Shown: positions 37,891-47,327 of the stretch, piece by piece
Position numbering within the stretch: position 1 is the stretch's first letter
Layout of the letters: the number at the start of each line of letters is the position of its first letter
Assembly: GCF_900101885.1 (NCBI RefSeq)
Contig: NZ_FNAN01000022.1
Coordinates: 62,001-126,000 of the forward strand
Reading direction: 5' to 3'
Source: Dyadobacter soli
GTDB lineage: Bacteria; Bacteroidota; Bacteroidia; Cytophagales; Spirosomataceae
Length of the DNA: 64,000 bases
Program-made: the position numbers and the translations under genes
Notes under the pieces: generated by a model
What the model was told of the DNA's origin: nothing
What the model saw: the letters and a program-made list of their open reading frames with translations, nothing else
Databases searched by the model: none

Positions 37891-40377
37891 ATGAAAACCA
37901 TGAACAATCCCTTACTGTCAGTCGTCAGATTTGTCGTTTTGACGCTTTTGCTGGCCATTGCTGCCGATCAAACCTTCGCACAGGCTCCCGCGCAGGGCAA
38001 CTCTAAAATTTCAGGAATTGTACTCGATTCAGCCGCTGCCAAAGGCGTTGAATTTGCCAGTATTGCATTATTCAATGTCGCTGATAACAAGGCGATTGAC
38101 GGTACCACGGCCGATGAGAATGGGAAGTTCGCCATTTCGAAAGTAGCGCCGGGCGATTATAAGCTGATGATCTCCTTCATTGGTTATAAGGACAAAGCCG
38201 TGAATGTAAAAGTGGAGAAGGGCAAGGATGTGGAGCTGGGCGCTGTTCAACTTGCGTCGAGTGTGCAGAACTTGCAGGAGGTGACCATTACCGGTGAAAA
38301 ATCCCTGGTGGAGGAGAAGGTGGACAGGCTGGTTTTCAATGCGGAGAAGGATATTACCTCGAAAGGCGGCGACGCGTCGGATCTGCTGCGGAAGGTGCCA
38401 ATGCTTTCGGTGGACCTGGATGGTAACGTATCGCTGCGTGGAAGTAACAACATCAAGGTTTTGATCAATAATAAACCTTCCACCATTATCGCGGCGAATG
38501 TGGCGGATGCTTTGAAGCAGATTCCGGCGGATATGATTAAGTCAGTGGAGGTAATCACTTCGCCATCGGCCAAATACGATGCGGAAGGTTCCGGAGGTAT
38601 TATCAATATCATTACCAAAAAGAATAACCTCCAAGGCCTGACGCTGAATATCGATTCGGGCGTAGGGAACCGCGGTTCGAACCTGGGCTTGAATGGTAGC
38701 TACCGCAAAGGCAAAATGGGGTTCACTCTCGGTGGTTTCGGTCGCGCATTCTATAACAAGGCGACTTCCGTACTCGATCAGACGACCTACTCCGGTAATA
38801 ATTCGTTCCTGACAAATCAGAGCTCAACTGCGAAAGACCGCGGCTTGTTCGGTCAGTATTCATTGGGCTGGGATTATGATTTGGGTAAAAACCAGGCATT
38901 ATCGGCAGGTTTGCGTTACGGAACGCGGAATTTTATCCAGAAACAGGATCTGACCATTAACCAGTACGAAAATAGCATTCTCGATAACAACTCGATGCGG
39001 AAGGTGGATCGCAAGGACCTTTCGGGTACAGTAGATTTCAATATCGACTACATTCGTACTTTCAAACCGCAGCAGGAGTGGAGCATTTCCACCTTGTACA
39101 GCCGTACCGGCCTGACCAACAATTTTAATACCGACCTCCTGAATGAATCCGGCGCGGTAGGCAGCAAGCTCAAAAACGAAAACAAAAACGAGAACTCGGA
39201 ACTGACGCTGCAAACCGATTACCAGACGCCGCTGGGCAAGAATCAGTTGCTCGAATTCGGTGCGAAAGGCATTTTCAGAACCGTGGAAAGTGATTTTAAA
39301 TACTTTACTGCCGGAGAATCGGGCGATTTTGTGCTGAGTTCTGCCAACCCATCCGGGGTTTTGAACTATAAACAAAATGTGGCGGCGGGTTACTTTTCCT
39401 ACACGCTTTCTACCAAAAACAAATACACATTCAAACTCGGCACACGCTACGAATACACCGGTATCACTGCCGATATGGGTGCCGACAAGGCGATCGACAT
39501 TCCGGCTTACGGAAACCTCGTGCCGAGCATCAACGTCTCGAAGGCGCTTTCGGGCAGTACTACTGTGAAAGCCGCTTATAACCGACGCATTCAGCGCCCT
39601 GGTATCCAGCAGCTGAACCCGAACGTGAACCTCTCGAACCCGCAGAGTATCAGCACCGGTAACCCCGCATTGAGCCCGGAATTGACCGATAACTTTGAAG
39701 TTGCATTGAGTACCAATATTAAGAAGACCTACATTAATGCATCGGTTTTCGCGCGGCAAACCAACAACTCAATCACACAGGTGCGCATGGCCGTTGATAC
39801 ACTGCAAGGCGCCATTGTTACAACGTATGAGAACATTGGAAAGCAGAGAGCCTACGGTGCTAACGTGTTCGCTAATGTGTACCTGACGTCGAAATGGACT
39901 TTGAACGGTAGCATCGACATCCTGCATTCGTACCTCGAAGGACAAACTACCGGCCTGGACGGTACTTCGGTGGGAATCAGTAACTCCGGTTTCAATTATG
40001 GTGGTCGGTTAATGTCGCAGATTTCGCTGCAAAACGGCTGGGGATTACAGGCATTCGGATTTTACCGGGGTAAGGAGATTCAGCTGCAAGGCACGCGCAC
40101 CGGCTTCTACATATATTCATTAGGGTTCAAAAAGGATTTTGCCAACAAGAAAGGCAGCATTGGTTTCGGTGCGGAGAACTTCCTGACCAAAGGTGTAAGA
40201 TTCACTTCGGACCTTACTTCGCCGCAGTTCGTGCAGACCGGTGCCACACAGCTTTACAACCGCAACTTCAAAGTAACATTCAGCTACTCGATCGGAAAGA
40301 TGAGTTTCAATGCGCCTAAGAAGAAAACAAAGTCGGTTAACAATACGGATGTTGTAGGAGGCGGTCAGCAAAACTGA
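37891..40377 (+). CDS. TonB-dependent-receptor-like outer-membrane barrel protein
   Basis: 828 aa from ATG 37891; a TTG at 37882 adds three residues. Signal peptide to about residue 30 (TFAQAPAQG), a carboxypeptidase-like regulatory beta domain (KISGIVLDSAAAKGVEFASI ... VAPGDYKLMISFIGYKDKAV), a plug-like region (LVFNAEKDITSKGGDASDLL, VEVITSPSAKYDAEGSGGII) and a C-terminal beta barrel ending in KVTFSYSIGKMSF. This is the outer membrane beta-barrel family common in Bacteroidota; substrate unknown. Not paired with a SusD, so not a classical glycan-uptake pair. Terminator downstream at 40421-40455. Confidence 0.85.
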   Translation: MKTMNNPLLSVVRFVVLTLLLAIAADQTFAQAPAQGNSKISGIVLDSAAAKGVEFASIALFNVADNKAIDGTTADENGKFAISKVAPGDYKLMISFIGYKDKAVNVKVEKGKDVELGAVQLASSVQNLQEVTITGEKSLVEEKVDRLVFNAEKDITSKGGDASDLLRKVPMLSVDLDGNVSLRGSNNIKVLINNKPSTIIAANVADALKQIPADMIKSVEVITSPSAKYDAEGSGGIINIITKKNNLQGLTLNIDSGVGNRGSNLGLNGSYRKGKMGFTLGGFGRAFYNKATSVLDQTTYSGNNSFLTNQSSTAKDRGLFGQYSLGWDYDLGKNQALSAGLRYGTRNFIQKQDLTINQYENSILDNNSMRKVDRKDLSGTVDFNIDYIRTFKPQQEWSISTLYSRTGLTNNFNTDLLNESGAVGSKLKNENKNENSELTLQTDYQTPLGKNQLLEFGAKGIFRTVESDFKYFTAGESGDFVLSSANPSGVLNYKQNVAAGYFSYTLSTKNKYTFKLGTRYEYTGITADMGADKAIDIPAYGNLVPSINVSKALSGSTTVKAAYNRRIQRPGIQQLNPNVNLSNPQSISTGNPALSPELTDNFEVALSTNIKKTYINASVFARQTNNSITQVRMAVDTLQGAIVTTYENIGKQRAYGANVFANVYLTSKWTLNGSIDILHSYLEGQTTGLDGTSVGISNSGFNYGGRLMSQISLQNGWGLQAFGFYRGKEIQLQGTRTGFYIYSLGFKKDFANKKGSIGFGAENFLTKGVRFTSDLTSPQFVQTGATQLYNRNFKVTFSYSIGKMSFNAPKKKTKSVNNTDVVGGGQQN

Positions 40378-40420
40378 TTTATCGGGTGACCGCCGCGGCT
40401 GCCGGAACGTAGGGGCCGCC

Positions 40421-40455
40421 AAGCGCAGGGGCTTTTGCCTCTGCGCTTTTTTTGT
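40421..40455 (+). terminator. Terminator of the barrel gene
   Basis: AAGCGCAGGGGC / GCCTCTGCGCTT stem followed by seven T. Confidence 0.75.
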
Positions 40456-40564
40456 GTGTACATTGTAAAACAGATATTACACAGCGTACTTTTTCGTTAA
40501 TATAAAAAGATATTTTTGTATTTTCTAAATACATTGATACCTTGGGAAAGTTAATTATCAATTC

Positions 40565-41266
40565 ATGAAATGGTCATTTGTTATTCAGCAGAAGTTTAAA
40601 GCTGCGATTTTGTTAGGAGGGATCATGGCATTGATCGTTGGCGGAACATTAATTTCCCGCTACAATGTGGAGGGGATCGATGAGTCGTTTTCATCCATTT
40701 ATAAAGATCGCCTCGTTCCGGCTACTACTATTTTGTATCTGACTGAAAATCTGTACCGTAAGCGCCTATCGCTTGAAAATTACCTGTACTCGGAGGCGCA
40801 ACAAACGCCCGCATACGTGAAGGCGCAGTTACGCGCGCACGATCGCAGCATCGATTCGCTGATCCGGTTGTTTGAAAAAACCTACCTGGTAGATGAAGAA
40901 GCGAAGAGCTTGCACGGTTTTAAAAGCCAGATCGCGCAATATGCAAATTTGGAAAGTCGTGTGTTGACATTATGCTCCGCGGGTTCGTTTGCCGAAGCGA
41001 AGCAACTGTTTTCAGCGCCGGGCGGCACTACATTCGAAAGTACGATTTTGAACCTGAACGAGCTGGCAGGCATTCAGTCGACGATCGGGAAGGACCTGGT
41101 GAAGGCGTCGAAAATGAATGTGGCGAGTTTTGGCATTATCTCCTTTCTACAAATCTCGCTCGCGATTATTACCGGCCTGGTGGTGATTGTGCTGATCCGC
41201 AACTCGCAGGTCATCCAGAAACCCCGGAGTAACAGCAATAAAAGCCAATATTTTAACCTAAACTGA
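40565..41266 (+). CDS. Orphan four-helix-bundle (MCP-type) membrane sensor
   Basis: 233 aa. Two membrane segments (about 13-32 and 191-211) enclose a periplasmic helical domain of about 155 residues resembling the 4HB_MCP ligand-binding domain (DRLVPATTILYLTENLYRKR). The cytoplasmic end is only about 20 residues, with no HAMP, kinase or methyl-accepting domain. A sensor without output must work through a partner, or act as a membrane scaffold. Monocistronic, with terminator at 41281-41320. Confidence 0.7.
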   Translation: MKWSFVIQQKFKAAILLGGIMALIVGGTLISRYNVEGIDESFSSIYKDRLVPATTILYLTENLYRKRLSLENYLYSEAQQTPAYVKAQLRAHDRSIDSLIRLFEKTYLVDEEAKSLHGFKSQIAQYANLESRVLTLCSAGSFAEAKQLFSAPGGTTFESTILNLNELAGIQSTIGKDLVKASKMNVASFGIISFLQISLAIITGLVVIVLIRNSQVIQKPRSNSNKSQYFNLN

Positions 41267-41280
41267 TAAAAGGAACGCTC

Positions 41281-41320
41281 AAAAAAATAAAGGTCGGGGC
41301 TTCCCGACCTTTATTTTTTT
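41281..41320. terminator. Perfect bidirectional terminator
   Basis: Eighteen-bp perfect stem (A-run, TAAAGGTCGGG / CCCGACCTTTA, T-run) with tetraloop GCTT, between convergent genes. Confidence 0.85.
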
Positions 41321-41337
41321 GAATGGAAGTGAATGCA

Positions 41338-41889
41338 TTATTGATTCACTTTACGTCCTTTCAATGTCTCTCTCTGGTTTTTCACCTGTTTCAGCAAATC
41401 CTTTTTCACAAAAAGACGGGCGCCATTGCCGCTTTGCAGATCGAACGTGCGCTCTTTATAATCGAATTTGTTGTTAGGAAGCACGTCGAGGAAGTAGTTC
41501 TGGCCGCTCAGGTTGAACTTCATCCCTTTGGTATCCTGCTGGGTATCATCCCACGAAACGTTGATCACACCATCGCCCGTGCTCAATGCGACGCCCGGCG
41601 TAAATGGCAGTACGTTGATCGTCTGAATGCTTTTCCCGTTGCTCATCGTGATCTGTCCTTCCGGATTTACCTTGATATCGTTCGGGTCTGTCACTTCACG
41701 ACGGATGTTGATCGACTTGTCGTTGAAAAACTGAACTTTCGTGAGGGAAATATTGGCAGCTTCGAGGTCGCGACGGAGATCTTCGGTAAATACAGTGTAA
41801 TTCGAGAGGGGAACGGAGTTCATGGTGGTGCAGGCAGAGAACCCGCTGATGAATAGTACTCCTACAAAAAGTTTTTTAATCAGATTCAT
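41338..41889 (-). CDS. Lipoprotein of unknown function (183 aa)
   Basis: 183 aa. Signal peptide with lipobox FSAC (cysteine about residue 20), then CTTMNSVPLSNYTVFTEDLR. Beta-rich body with a conserved-looking D-rich centre and a basic C-terminus (GRKVNQ). Cytophagales-type lipoprotein; no functional motif. Faces htpG across a 241-bp divergent intergenic region. Confidence 0.7.
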   Translation of the reverse strand: MNLIKKLFVGVLFISGFSACTTMNSVPLSNYTVFTEDLRRDLEAANISLTKVQFFNDKSINIRREVTDPNDIKVNPEGQITMSNGKSIQTINVLPFTPGVALSTGDGVINVSWDDTQQDTKGMKFNLSGQNYFLDVLPNNKFDYKERTFDLQSGNGARLFVKKDLLKQVKNQRETLKGRKVNQ

Positions 41890-42130
41890 GTCAGAAATTG
41901 GTGTTCGGCGGAACTGGTTTGATGATTTTAGTTGAGTTGTTTACCGGTCGCAATATTAGTAAAAAAGCCTTTCAGATACCAGCCGATTGAGCGTCCGTAC
42001 CACTGGATAGTGCATTACTGACAATGTGTCAGCCGGTATGTGTTTTGATTGTTATTGGAACGCATATTTTTGGCGCGTATTGCAAAGCGAAATTACATTC
42101 TTAAAATATAAAACAAACGATATCATAACT

Positions 42131-43963
42131 ATGGAATCAGTGATTCAGGAAAAAGGGAATTTGAGCATTCACACCGAGAATATCTTTCCGATTATCAAGA
42201 AATTCCTTTATTCGGACCACGAAATCTTTTTGAGGGAACTCGTTTCCAACGCGGTAGACGCTTCGCAGAAGATCAAAAAGCTGGCTTCCTACGGCGAATA
42301 CAATGGCGAGCTGGGCGACTTGAAGGTGGTTGTGAAGTTGGACAAAGATGCCAAAACGATCACAATCAGTGACAATGGTATCGGCATGACAGCCGACGAG
42401 ATCAAAAAATACATTAACCAGATCGCATTCTCCGGTGCTACCGAGTTTGTAGAGCAGTATAAGGACAAAGGCGAAGGCGACAAAGGCATTATCGGTCACT
42501 TCGGTCTGGGTTTCTATTCGGCATACATGGTGGCGCAGAATGTGGAGATCATTACCAAATCCTACAAGGAAGGTGCTGAGCCCGTTCGTTGGGAATGTGA
42601 CGGTTCGACAGAGTTCGAGATTTCATCCGTAGAAAAAGAAGAGCGCGGTACCGACATTATCCTGCACATTGCCGAAGATTCCGAAGAATTCCTGGAAGAA
42701 AGCCGTTTGAGAGGCATTCTTGAAAAATACGGCAAATTCCTGCCGATTGAAATCGAATTTGAAGACAAGGTAATTAACAATCCGAGCCCGATCTGGACGA
42801 AAAGCCCTTCCGATTTGAATGACGAAGATTACCTCGCATTCTACAAGGAGCTTTATCCGTTTGGCGAAGATCCGCTTTTCTGGATCCATTTGAATGTAGA
42901 TTACCCATTCAACCTGACGGGCGTGCTGTACTTCCCGAAATTGCGCAACGATTTCTCCGGTCAGCGTGAAAAAATCCAGCTTTACAGCCGCCAGGTGTTC
43001 ATTACCGACGAGGTGAAAGACATCGTTCCCGACTTCCTGCAATTGCTGCACGGCGTGATCGACTCCCCGGATATTCCTTTGAACGTATCGCGCAGCTACC
43101 TGCAAGCGGATGGTAACGTGAAGAAAATCAACGGCTACATTACCCGTAAAGTGGCTGACAAGTTGCTCGAAATCTTCAAAAACGACCGTGAAGGATTCGA
43201 GAAGAAATTCGATGACATAGGCTTGTTCGTGAAATATGGCATTATCAGCGATGATAAATTCTATGAAAAAGCGAAAGATTTCTGTCTGCTGAAAAACACC
43301 GACGGCAAATACTTCACTTTCGAAGAATACCGCGAGCAGGTTAAAGAAAATCAGACCGACAAAAACGAATCACTTATCTGGCTTTACACCTCGGACGAGA
43401 AAAAGCAGGATGCGTTCATTCAATCGGCCAAAAAGCGCAGCTACGACGTGCTCGTGCTGAACAGCATGATAGATTCGCACTTTATCAATGCATTGGAACA
43501 GAAGCTGGAAAAAGTCCAGGTTAAGCGCGTTGATGCCGATACATTGGATAAATTGGTTGAAAAAGAAGTGAAACTGGAAAGCATTCTTTCTTCCGACGAC
43601 CAGGAGAAAGTGAAGAAAGTGTTCGAGGGCGTTTCTGAAAACAAAACTGCGCACATTACCGTGGAAGCAATGCCGGTGGACGAACTGCCGGTAGTGATCA
43701 CATTCCCAGAGTTCATGCGTCGTATGACGGACATGCAGGCGAGTTCAGGCCAGCGCTCGATGTTTGGCGATATGCCTTTAATGTACACCGTTTCGCTCAA
43801 CTCCAACCACCCGCTGATCGGCAAAATTGCAGGTTCGGAAAGTGAAGACGAGCAAAATGCGCTTGCTAAGCAGGTTTACGACCTTGCATTGCTGTCGCAG
43901 GGAATGCTTTCGGGCAATGACCTTACCCAGTTCATTCAAAGAACCGTAAGCACGCTTTCGTAA
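42131..43963 (+). CDS. htpG: Hsp90 chaperone HtpG
   Basis: 610 aa from ATG 42131; the frame extends upstream to 42026 but the family starts at MESVIQEKGNLSIHTE. GHKL ATPase motifs: LRELVSNAVDASQKI, ISDNGIGMT and GHFGLGFYSAYMVA. Middle and C-terminal domains complete, ending LTQFIQRTVSTLS. Cytosolic ATP-dependent chaperone. Terminator at 43984-44011. Confidence 0.96.
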   Translation: MESVIQEKGNLSIHTENIFPIIKKFLYSDHEIFLRELVSNAVDASQKIKKLASYGEYNGELGDLKVVVKLDKDAKTITISDNGIGMTADEIKKYINQIAFSGATEFVEQYKDKGEGDKGIIGHFGLGFYSAYMVAQNVEIITKSYKEGAEPVRWECDGSTEFEISSVEKEERGTDIILHIAEDSEEFLEESRLRGILEKYGKFLPIEIEFEDKVINNPSPIWTKSPSDLNDEDYLAFYKELYPFGEDPLFWIHLNVDYPFNLTGVLYFPKLRNDFSGQREKIQLYSRQVFITDEVKDIVPDFLQLLHGVIDSPDIPLNVSRSYLQADGNVKKINGYITRKVADKLLEIFKNDREGFEKKFDDIGLFVKYGIISDDKFYEKAKDFCLLKNTDGKYFTFEEYREQVKENQTDKNESLIWLYTSDEKKQDAFIQSAKKRSYDVLVLNSMIDSHFINALEQKLEKVQVKRVDADTLDKLVEKEVKLESILSSDDQEKVKKVFEGVSENKTAHITVEAMPVDELPVVITFPEFMRRMTDMQASSGQRSMFGDMPLMYTVSLNSNHPLIGKIAGSESEDEQNALAKQVYDLALLSQGMLSGNDLTQFIQRTVSTLS

Positions 43964-43983
43964 GCATTTACACTAATATGAAG

Positions 43984-44011
43984 AAAGCCGCTCTTTGAAG
44001 CGGCTTTTTTT
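43984..44011 (+). terminator. Terminator of htpG
   Basis: AAAGCCGCT / AGCGGCTTT stem, 6-nt loop, T-run. Confidence 0.8.
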
Positions 44012-44029
44012 ATGTTCTTTCCGATTCGA

Positions 44030-44548
44030 TCAGGGCTTACCTGAAATCAGTTTGAGTTTCAATTTTTCCAATTCCTCCCATCTCTGCTGTTTGGCGAGTG
44101 CGGCTTGTTCCGGCCAGGTGGAGGGATCGTGGAGCTGGTAACGTGGACCGGCTTTTTTGAGGAAACCGGCAATGCGCAGGAGGGAGGTCTCCATCAGTTG
44201 CTCGTAGGTGTGAATGCCTCCTTTATTCAAAATTTCTTCGATTTTCGGGCCTATTCCTTCAATGATTTTAAGGTCATCGGGCGCGTGATCGGGGCTTATG
44301 GTGGGGTAAACGGTCTTGTGGGCGTTGGTAGCAATCGGGTAATCCACTGTGGTGTCTGTTAAAGTCCGGATTTGAGCTAGTTCGTATTTCTTTTCCTCTA
44401 TTAATTCCTGCAAGTTATCAATTCTCTTTTTGATAATCACTTTTGCCAGAAACCAACCGGCGACAGTCGCGGCCAGCAGCAGCACGACGATTTCGGCCAC
44501 CGCGACGGGAAGACTGTCTAAACCAAGTGAAATGGCTGGAACATTCAT
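44030..44548 (-). CDS. Membrane-anchored helix-hairpin-helix protein
   Basis: 172 aa. N-terminal membrane segment (about 15-36, AVAEIVVLLLAATVAGWFL), a short coiled coil (NLQELIEEKKYELAQIRTLT), then a helix-hairpin-helix domain: DDLKIIEGIGPKIEEILNKG at about 92-111, a signature that often precedes a domain seen in ribosomal L21-linked and NADH dehydrogenase-linked proteins. Role unknown. It overlaps the 117-aa gene by 4 nt and is cotranscribed with it. Confidence 0.75.
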   Translation of the reverse strand: MNVPAISLGLDSLPVAVAEIVVLLLAATVAGWFLAKVIIKKRIDNLQELIEEKKYELAQIRTLTDTTVDYPIATNAHKTVYPTISPDHAPDDLKIIEGIGPKIEEILNKGGIHTYEQLMETSLLRIAGFLKKAGPRYQLHDPSTWPEQAALAKQQRWEELEKLKLKLISGKP

Positions 44549-44898
44549 TGTTTGGATTGATAATAGGCCAATTCGCGCCGGATCCGGTTCAATCTGTACC
44601 GCAAATCCCTTGTTTTCTTCATTTCGTAGGTGGTACCGAGCACAAAGCCGAGCAGCAGCGCAACGCCGATCATGATCGTATGCTGCCAGAAATGCGTAAG
44701 CTCGATGCGATAGGTGGGGAAGCCTACATTTCGCAGGGAAATGTGAAGCAGGCCGCTTTGTGTGGGCATTCCAGGCAAAAGCGCCTGAGAATCGGACAGC
44801 ATATCGCAGTATTGTTCGATTTTACACACATGCCAGTAAATAGAACCAGCTATCCAGAATCCCAGAAAGGTCCACCACAGCGCCTTGCTATTGAACAT
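44545..44898 (-). CDS. Membrane protein of unknown function (117 aa)
   Basis: 117 aa. Two membrane segments (about 7-24 and 74-93, IMIGVALLLGFVLGTTYEM), a periplasmic loop with DSQALLPGMPTQSG, and a basic cytoplasmic tail (KKTRDLRYRLNRIRRELAYY). Upstream partner of the helix-hairpin-helix protein (ATGA overlap). No family recognised. Confidence 0.65.
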   Translation of the reverse strand: MFNSKALWWTFLGFWIAGSIYWHVCKIEQYCDMLSDSQALLPGMPTQSGLLHISLRNVGFPTYRIELTHFWQHTIMIGVALLLGFVLGTTYEMKKTRDLRYRLNRIRRELAYYQSKQ

Positions 44899-44981
44899 GA
44901 AGAACGGAGTTTGACGGGTGTATGCTTTTACCTAAAAATAGGGTTTCGTCAAATAAGATGCAATAGGAGTGCTTATAAAGC

Positions 44982-45010
44982 AAAAAAGCCCGGAGGTTAG
45001 CCCGGGCCTT
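44982..45010 (-). terminator. Terminator of rho
   Basis: GCCCGG / CCGGGC stem; on the minus strand followed by six T. Lies just after the rho stop. Confidence 0.65.
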
Positions 45011-45015
45011 GTTAT

Positions 45016-46833
45016 TTATCGGTTCATCGAGATCAGGAACTCTTCGTTGTTCCGTGTCCCTTTCATATGTTCCAAAAGGAAGTCCATCGATTCCATGGCA
45101 TTCATATCGGACATATGCTTACGCAGGATCCACACTTTTTTCAGTGTTTCCTTGTCGAGCAGCAAGTCCTCGCGGCGTGTACCGGACGCCATTACGTCGA
45201 TAGCCGGGAATACGCGTTTGTTGGACAGTTTGCGGTCGAGTTGCAATTCCATGTTACCGGTACCTTTGAATTCTTCAAAGATTACCTCGTCCATTTTAGA
45301 ACCGGTGTCGATCAATGCGGTTGCGATAATGGTCAGTGAACCACCGTTTTCCACGTTACGCGCCGCTCCGAAGAAACGTTTCGGCTTGTGCAATGCATTG
45401 GCATCCACACCACCGGAAAGGATTTTACCTGATGAAGGAACCACCGTGTTATACGCACGTGCCAGACGGGTAATAGAGTCGAGCAGAATCACTACATCGT
45501 GACCGCATTCCACCATTCTTTTGGCTTTTTCCAAAACAATGCTCGCCACTTTCACGTGACGGTCGGCCTGCTCATCAAATGTCGACGCGATTACCTCCGC
45601 ACGCACGCTGCGCTGCATATCCGTAACCTCTTCCGGACGTTCGTCGATCAGCAGGATCAACAGGAAAACCTCGGGGTGGTTGCGGGTAATGGCGTTTGCG
45701 ATTTCTTTCAAAAGTACCGTTTTACCGGTTTTAGGCTGTGCCACGATCATACCGCGCTGGCCTTTTCCGATAGGTGCAAACAGGTCGAGAATACGGGTGG
45801 AGTATTGTTCCGGGCGCGAGCTCAGGCGCAGGCATTCATCAGGGAACAATGGAGTAAGGTATTCGAATGGGATACGGTCGCGGATTTCTTCGGTCGTCTT
45901 GCCGTTTACCGTTTCCACACGGAGTAATGCAAAGTATTTTTCTCCTTCTTTCGGCGGGCGGATCTGACCTTTTACCGTATCACCGGTTTTCAGACCGAAC
46001 AATTTGATTTGCGAAGGCGAAACGTAAATATCGTCGGGGCTGGCCAGGTAGTTGTAGTCCGCAGAGCGAAGGAAGCCGTAGCCGCCATCCTGCATGATTT
46101 CCAGCACACCTTCGTTGACGATCAGGCCATCAAACTCTCTTACATAGTTGTTGTAATTGCGTTTGATTTTCGAAGAAGGGTCCTCACGCTGCGCTTGCGG
46201 CTGCGGATTCCTTTCCTGGCCTTCGTGCTGAGGCCGTGGTTGGCGGTCTTCACGTTGCTGAGGAGCCGGTTCCTGCGAAACAGCCGAAGGTTTTTCTTCC
46301 TGAATATCGGCCTGTACCTCAGTAATTTCTACCTCTGGCTCAGTTTGAGCTTCCGGTTGTACTGGAATTTCTTCCCTGCCCAGGTCGTTGAGGGTATCAT
46401 TGTCCTCGTCGATTTCGAGCGATGTATCTATATTTTTCGGGCGTTCTTCCTGGCGTTTCGGGAATTCCTGGCGGGCAGGCGTATCGAATAACGGTGCAGA
46501 AGAAGGCGCCAGCTGATTGTTGTCTTTTTTATTCCGTACAGGACGGTTGTTGCCGCCTTTCACGGACACAGGCACCGGGGTAGGCTCGATAGGCCTGCGG
46601 GCGCGTTTTTTCTTGGGTTCTGATGAGTCACCGGCGTCGGCGAGTACACTTTCAGCTTCCGGTGCTTCCACCGCAACGGGCGCTGCAACTGGTGCAGGTG
46701 CTTCCTGCTGTGACATGATCCGGTTAATCAGTTCTTTTTTAGGAAGTTTGGCATGATCGGGTATTCCCAGAGCACCCGCTATTTCTCGTAGCTCAGATAA
46801 TAGCTTAATGTTTAAATCATCAATTGTAGGCAT
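45016..46833 (-). CDS. rho: Transcription termination factor Rho
   Basis: 605 aa, about 190 longer than E. coli Rho. N-terminal helical domain (LLSELREIAGALGIPDHAKL), then a disordered insert about residues 45-230 rich in P, E, Q, R, then the cold-shock-like RNA-binding domain (VLEIMQDGGYGFLRSADYNY; DIYVSPSQI), Walker A IVAQPKTGKTVLLKEIA, LLILLIDERPEEVTDM, and the R-loop/Q-loop region. Hexameric RNA helicase. Long inserts are usual in Bacteroidota Rho and one has been linked to phase separation. Monocistronic with a long leader. Confidence 0.95.
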   Translation of the reverse strand: MPTIDDLNIKLLSELREIAGALGIPDHAKLPKKELINRIMSQQEAPAPVAAPVAVEAPEAESVLADAGDSSEPKKKRARRPIEPTPVPVSVKGGNNRPVRNKKDNNQLAPSSAPLFDTPARQEFPKRQEERPKNIDTSLEIDEDNDTLNDLGREEIPVQPEAQTEPEVEITEVQADIQEEKPSAVSQEPAPQQREDRQPRPQHEGQERNPQPQAQREDPSSKIKRNYNNYVREFDGLIVNEGVLEIMQDGGYGFLRSADYNYLASPDDIYVSPSQIKLFGLKTGDTVKGQIRPPKEGEKYFALLRVETVNGKTTEEIRDRIPFEYLTPLFPDECLRLSSRPEQYSTRILDLFAPIGKGQRGMIVAQPKTGKTVLLKEIANAITRNHPEVFLLILLIDERPEEVTDMQRSVRAEVIASTFDEQADRHVKVASIVLEKAKRMVECGHDVVILLDSITRLARAYNTVVPSSGKILSGGVDANALHKPKRFFGAARNVENGGSLTIIATALIDTGSKMDEVIFEEFKGTGNMELQLDRKLSNKRVFPAIDVMASGTRREDLLLDKETLKKVWILRKHMSDMNAMESMDFLLEHMKGTRNNEEFLISMNR

Positions 46834-47327
46834 ACAGAAAATGGAAAGTAAAGGGTCACTTTACCAATTAGATAATAAGGTTGTGAATATAATTGGATAT
46901 AACAGGACTGCGCGCCCTGAGGTCACGTGATGGTCATTGATAGGTTGATAAGCATTTAGTTGCGAAAGCCTGCGCGAAAGGCTTTACTGACTGCAAAACT
47001 TGATGGATCAAATCTGACAATTGTAACAGGTACAAACAGGAAGTATTGACAATAAATCGGCAAGATTTTGAACCTCGATAACACTGAGATTAGAATTACC
47101 GCGAGATGGAATTTGGATTTATAAGTCGATACTGACTTGGATGGACGAAGGTACTTATATATGGTTTAATTTCCAAATATTTAGCTTAAAAACCGTGCCA
47201 ACTGCATTGTTATTGCTATTATACGGTGAAAAATTTTAGACGAACTGCCAAAGTAGGTGATTTAACGGACAGTAACTTTTTTTCGGCCTTAGTTTTTGTC
47301 ACCGGAAAGTCGGAATTTTGCCGGACT
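46834..47327. other. Divergent intergenic region rho / coaX
   Basis: 494 bp without a supported gene. AT-rich, carrying the promoters of rho (leftward, long leader expected, since Rho is often autoregulated) and coaX (rightward). An open frame upstream of coaX (from 47226) has no family match and is treated as leader. Confidence 0.5.

Noticed and set aside
38899..39759. Leftward frame of 286 codons inside the barrel gene
   Set aside because: Antisense shadow of a well-supported beta-barrel gene with signal peptide and plug motifs.
42026..42130. N-terminal extension of HtpG by 35 residues
   Set aside because: Family members start at the MESV-type methionine; the extension is rich in W, Y and C and unlike any HtpG.
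47226..47327. N-terminal extension of CoaX by 34 residues
   Set aside because: The phosphate-loop motif of type III pantothenate kinases begins right at the ATG at 47328.
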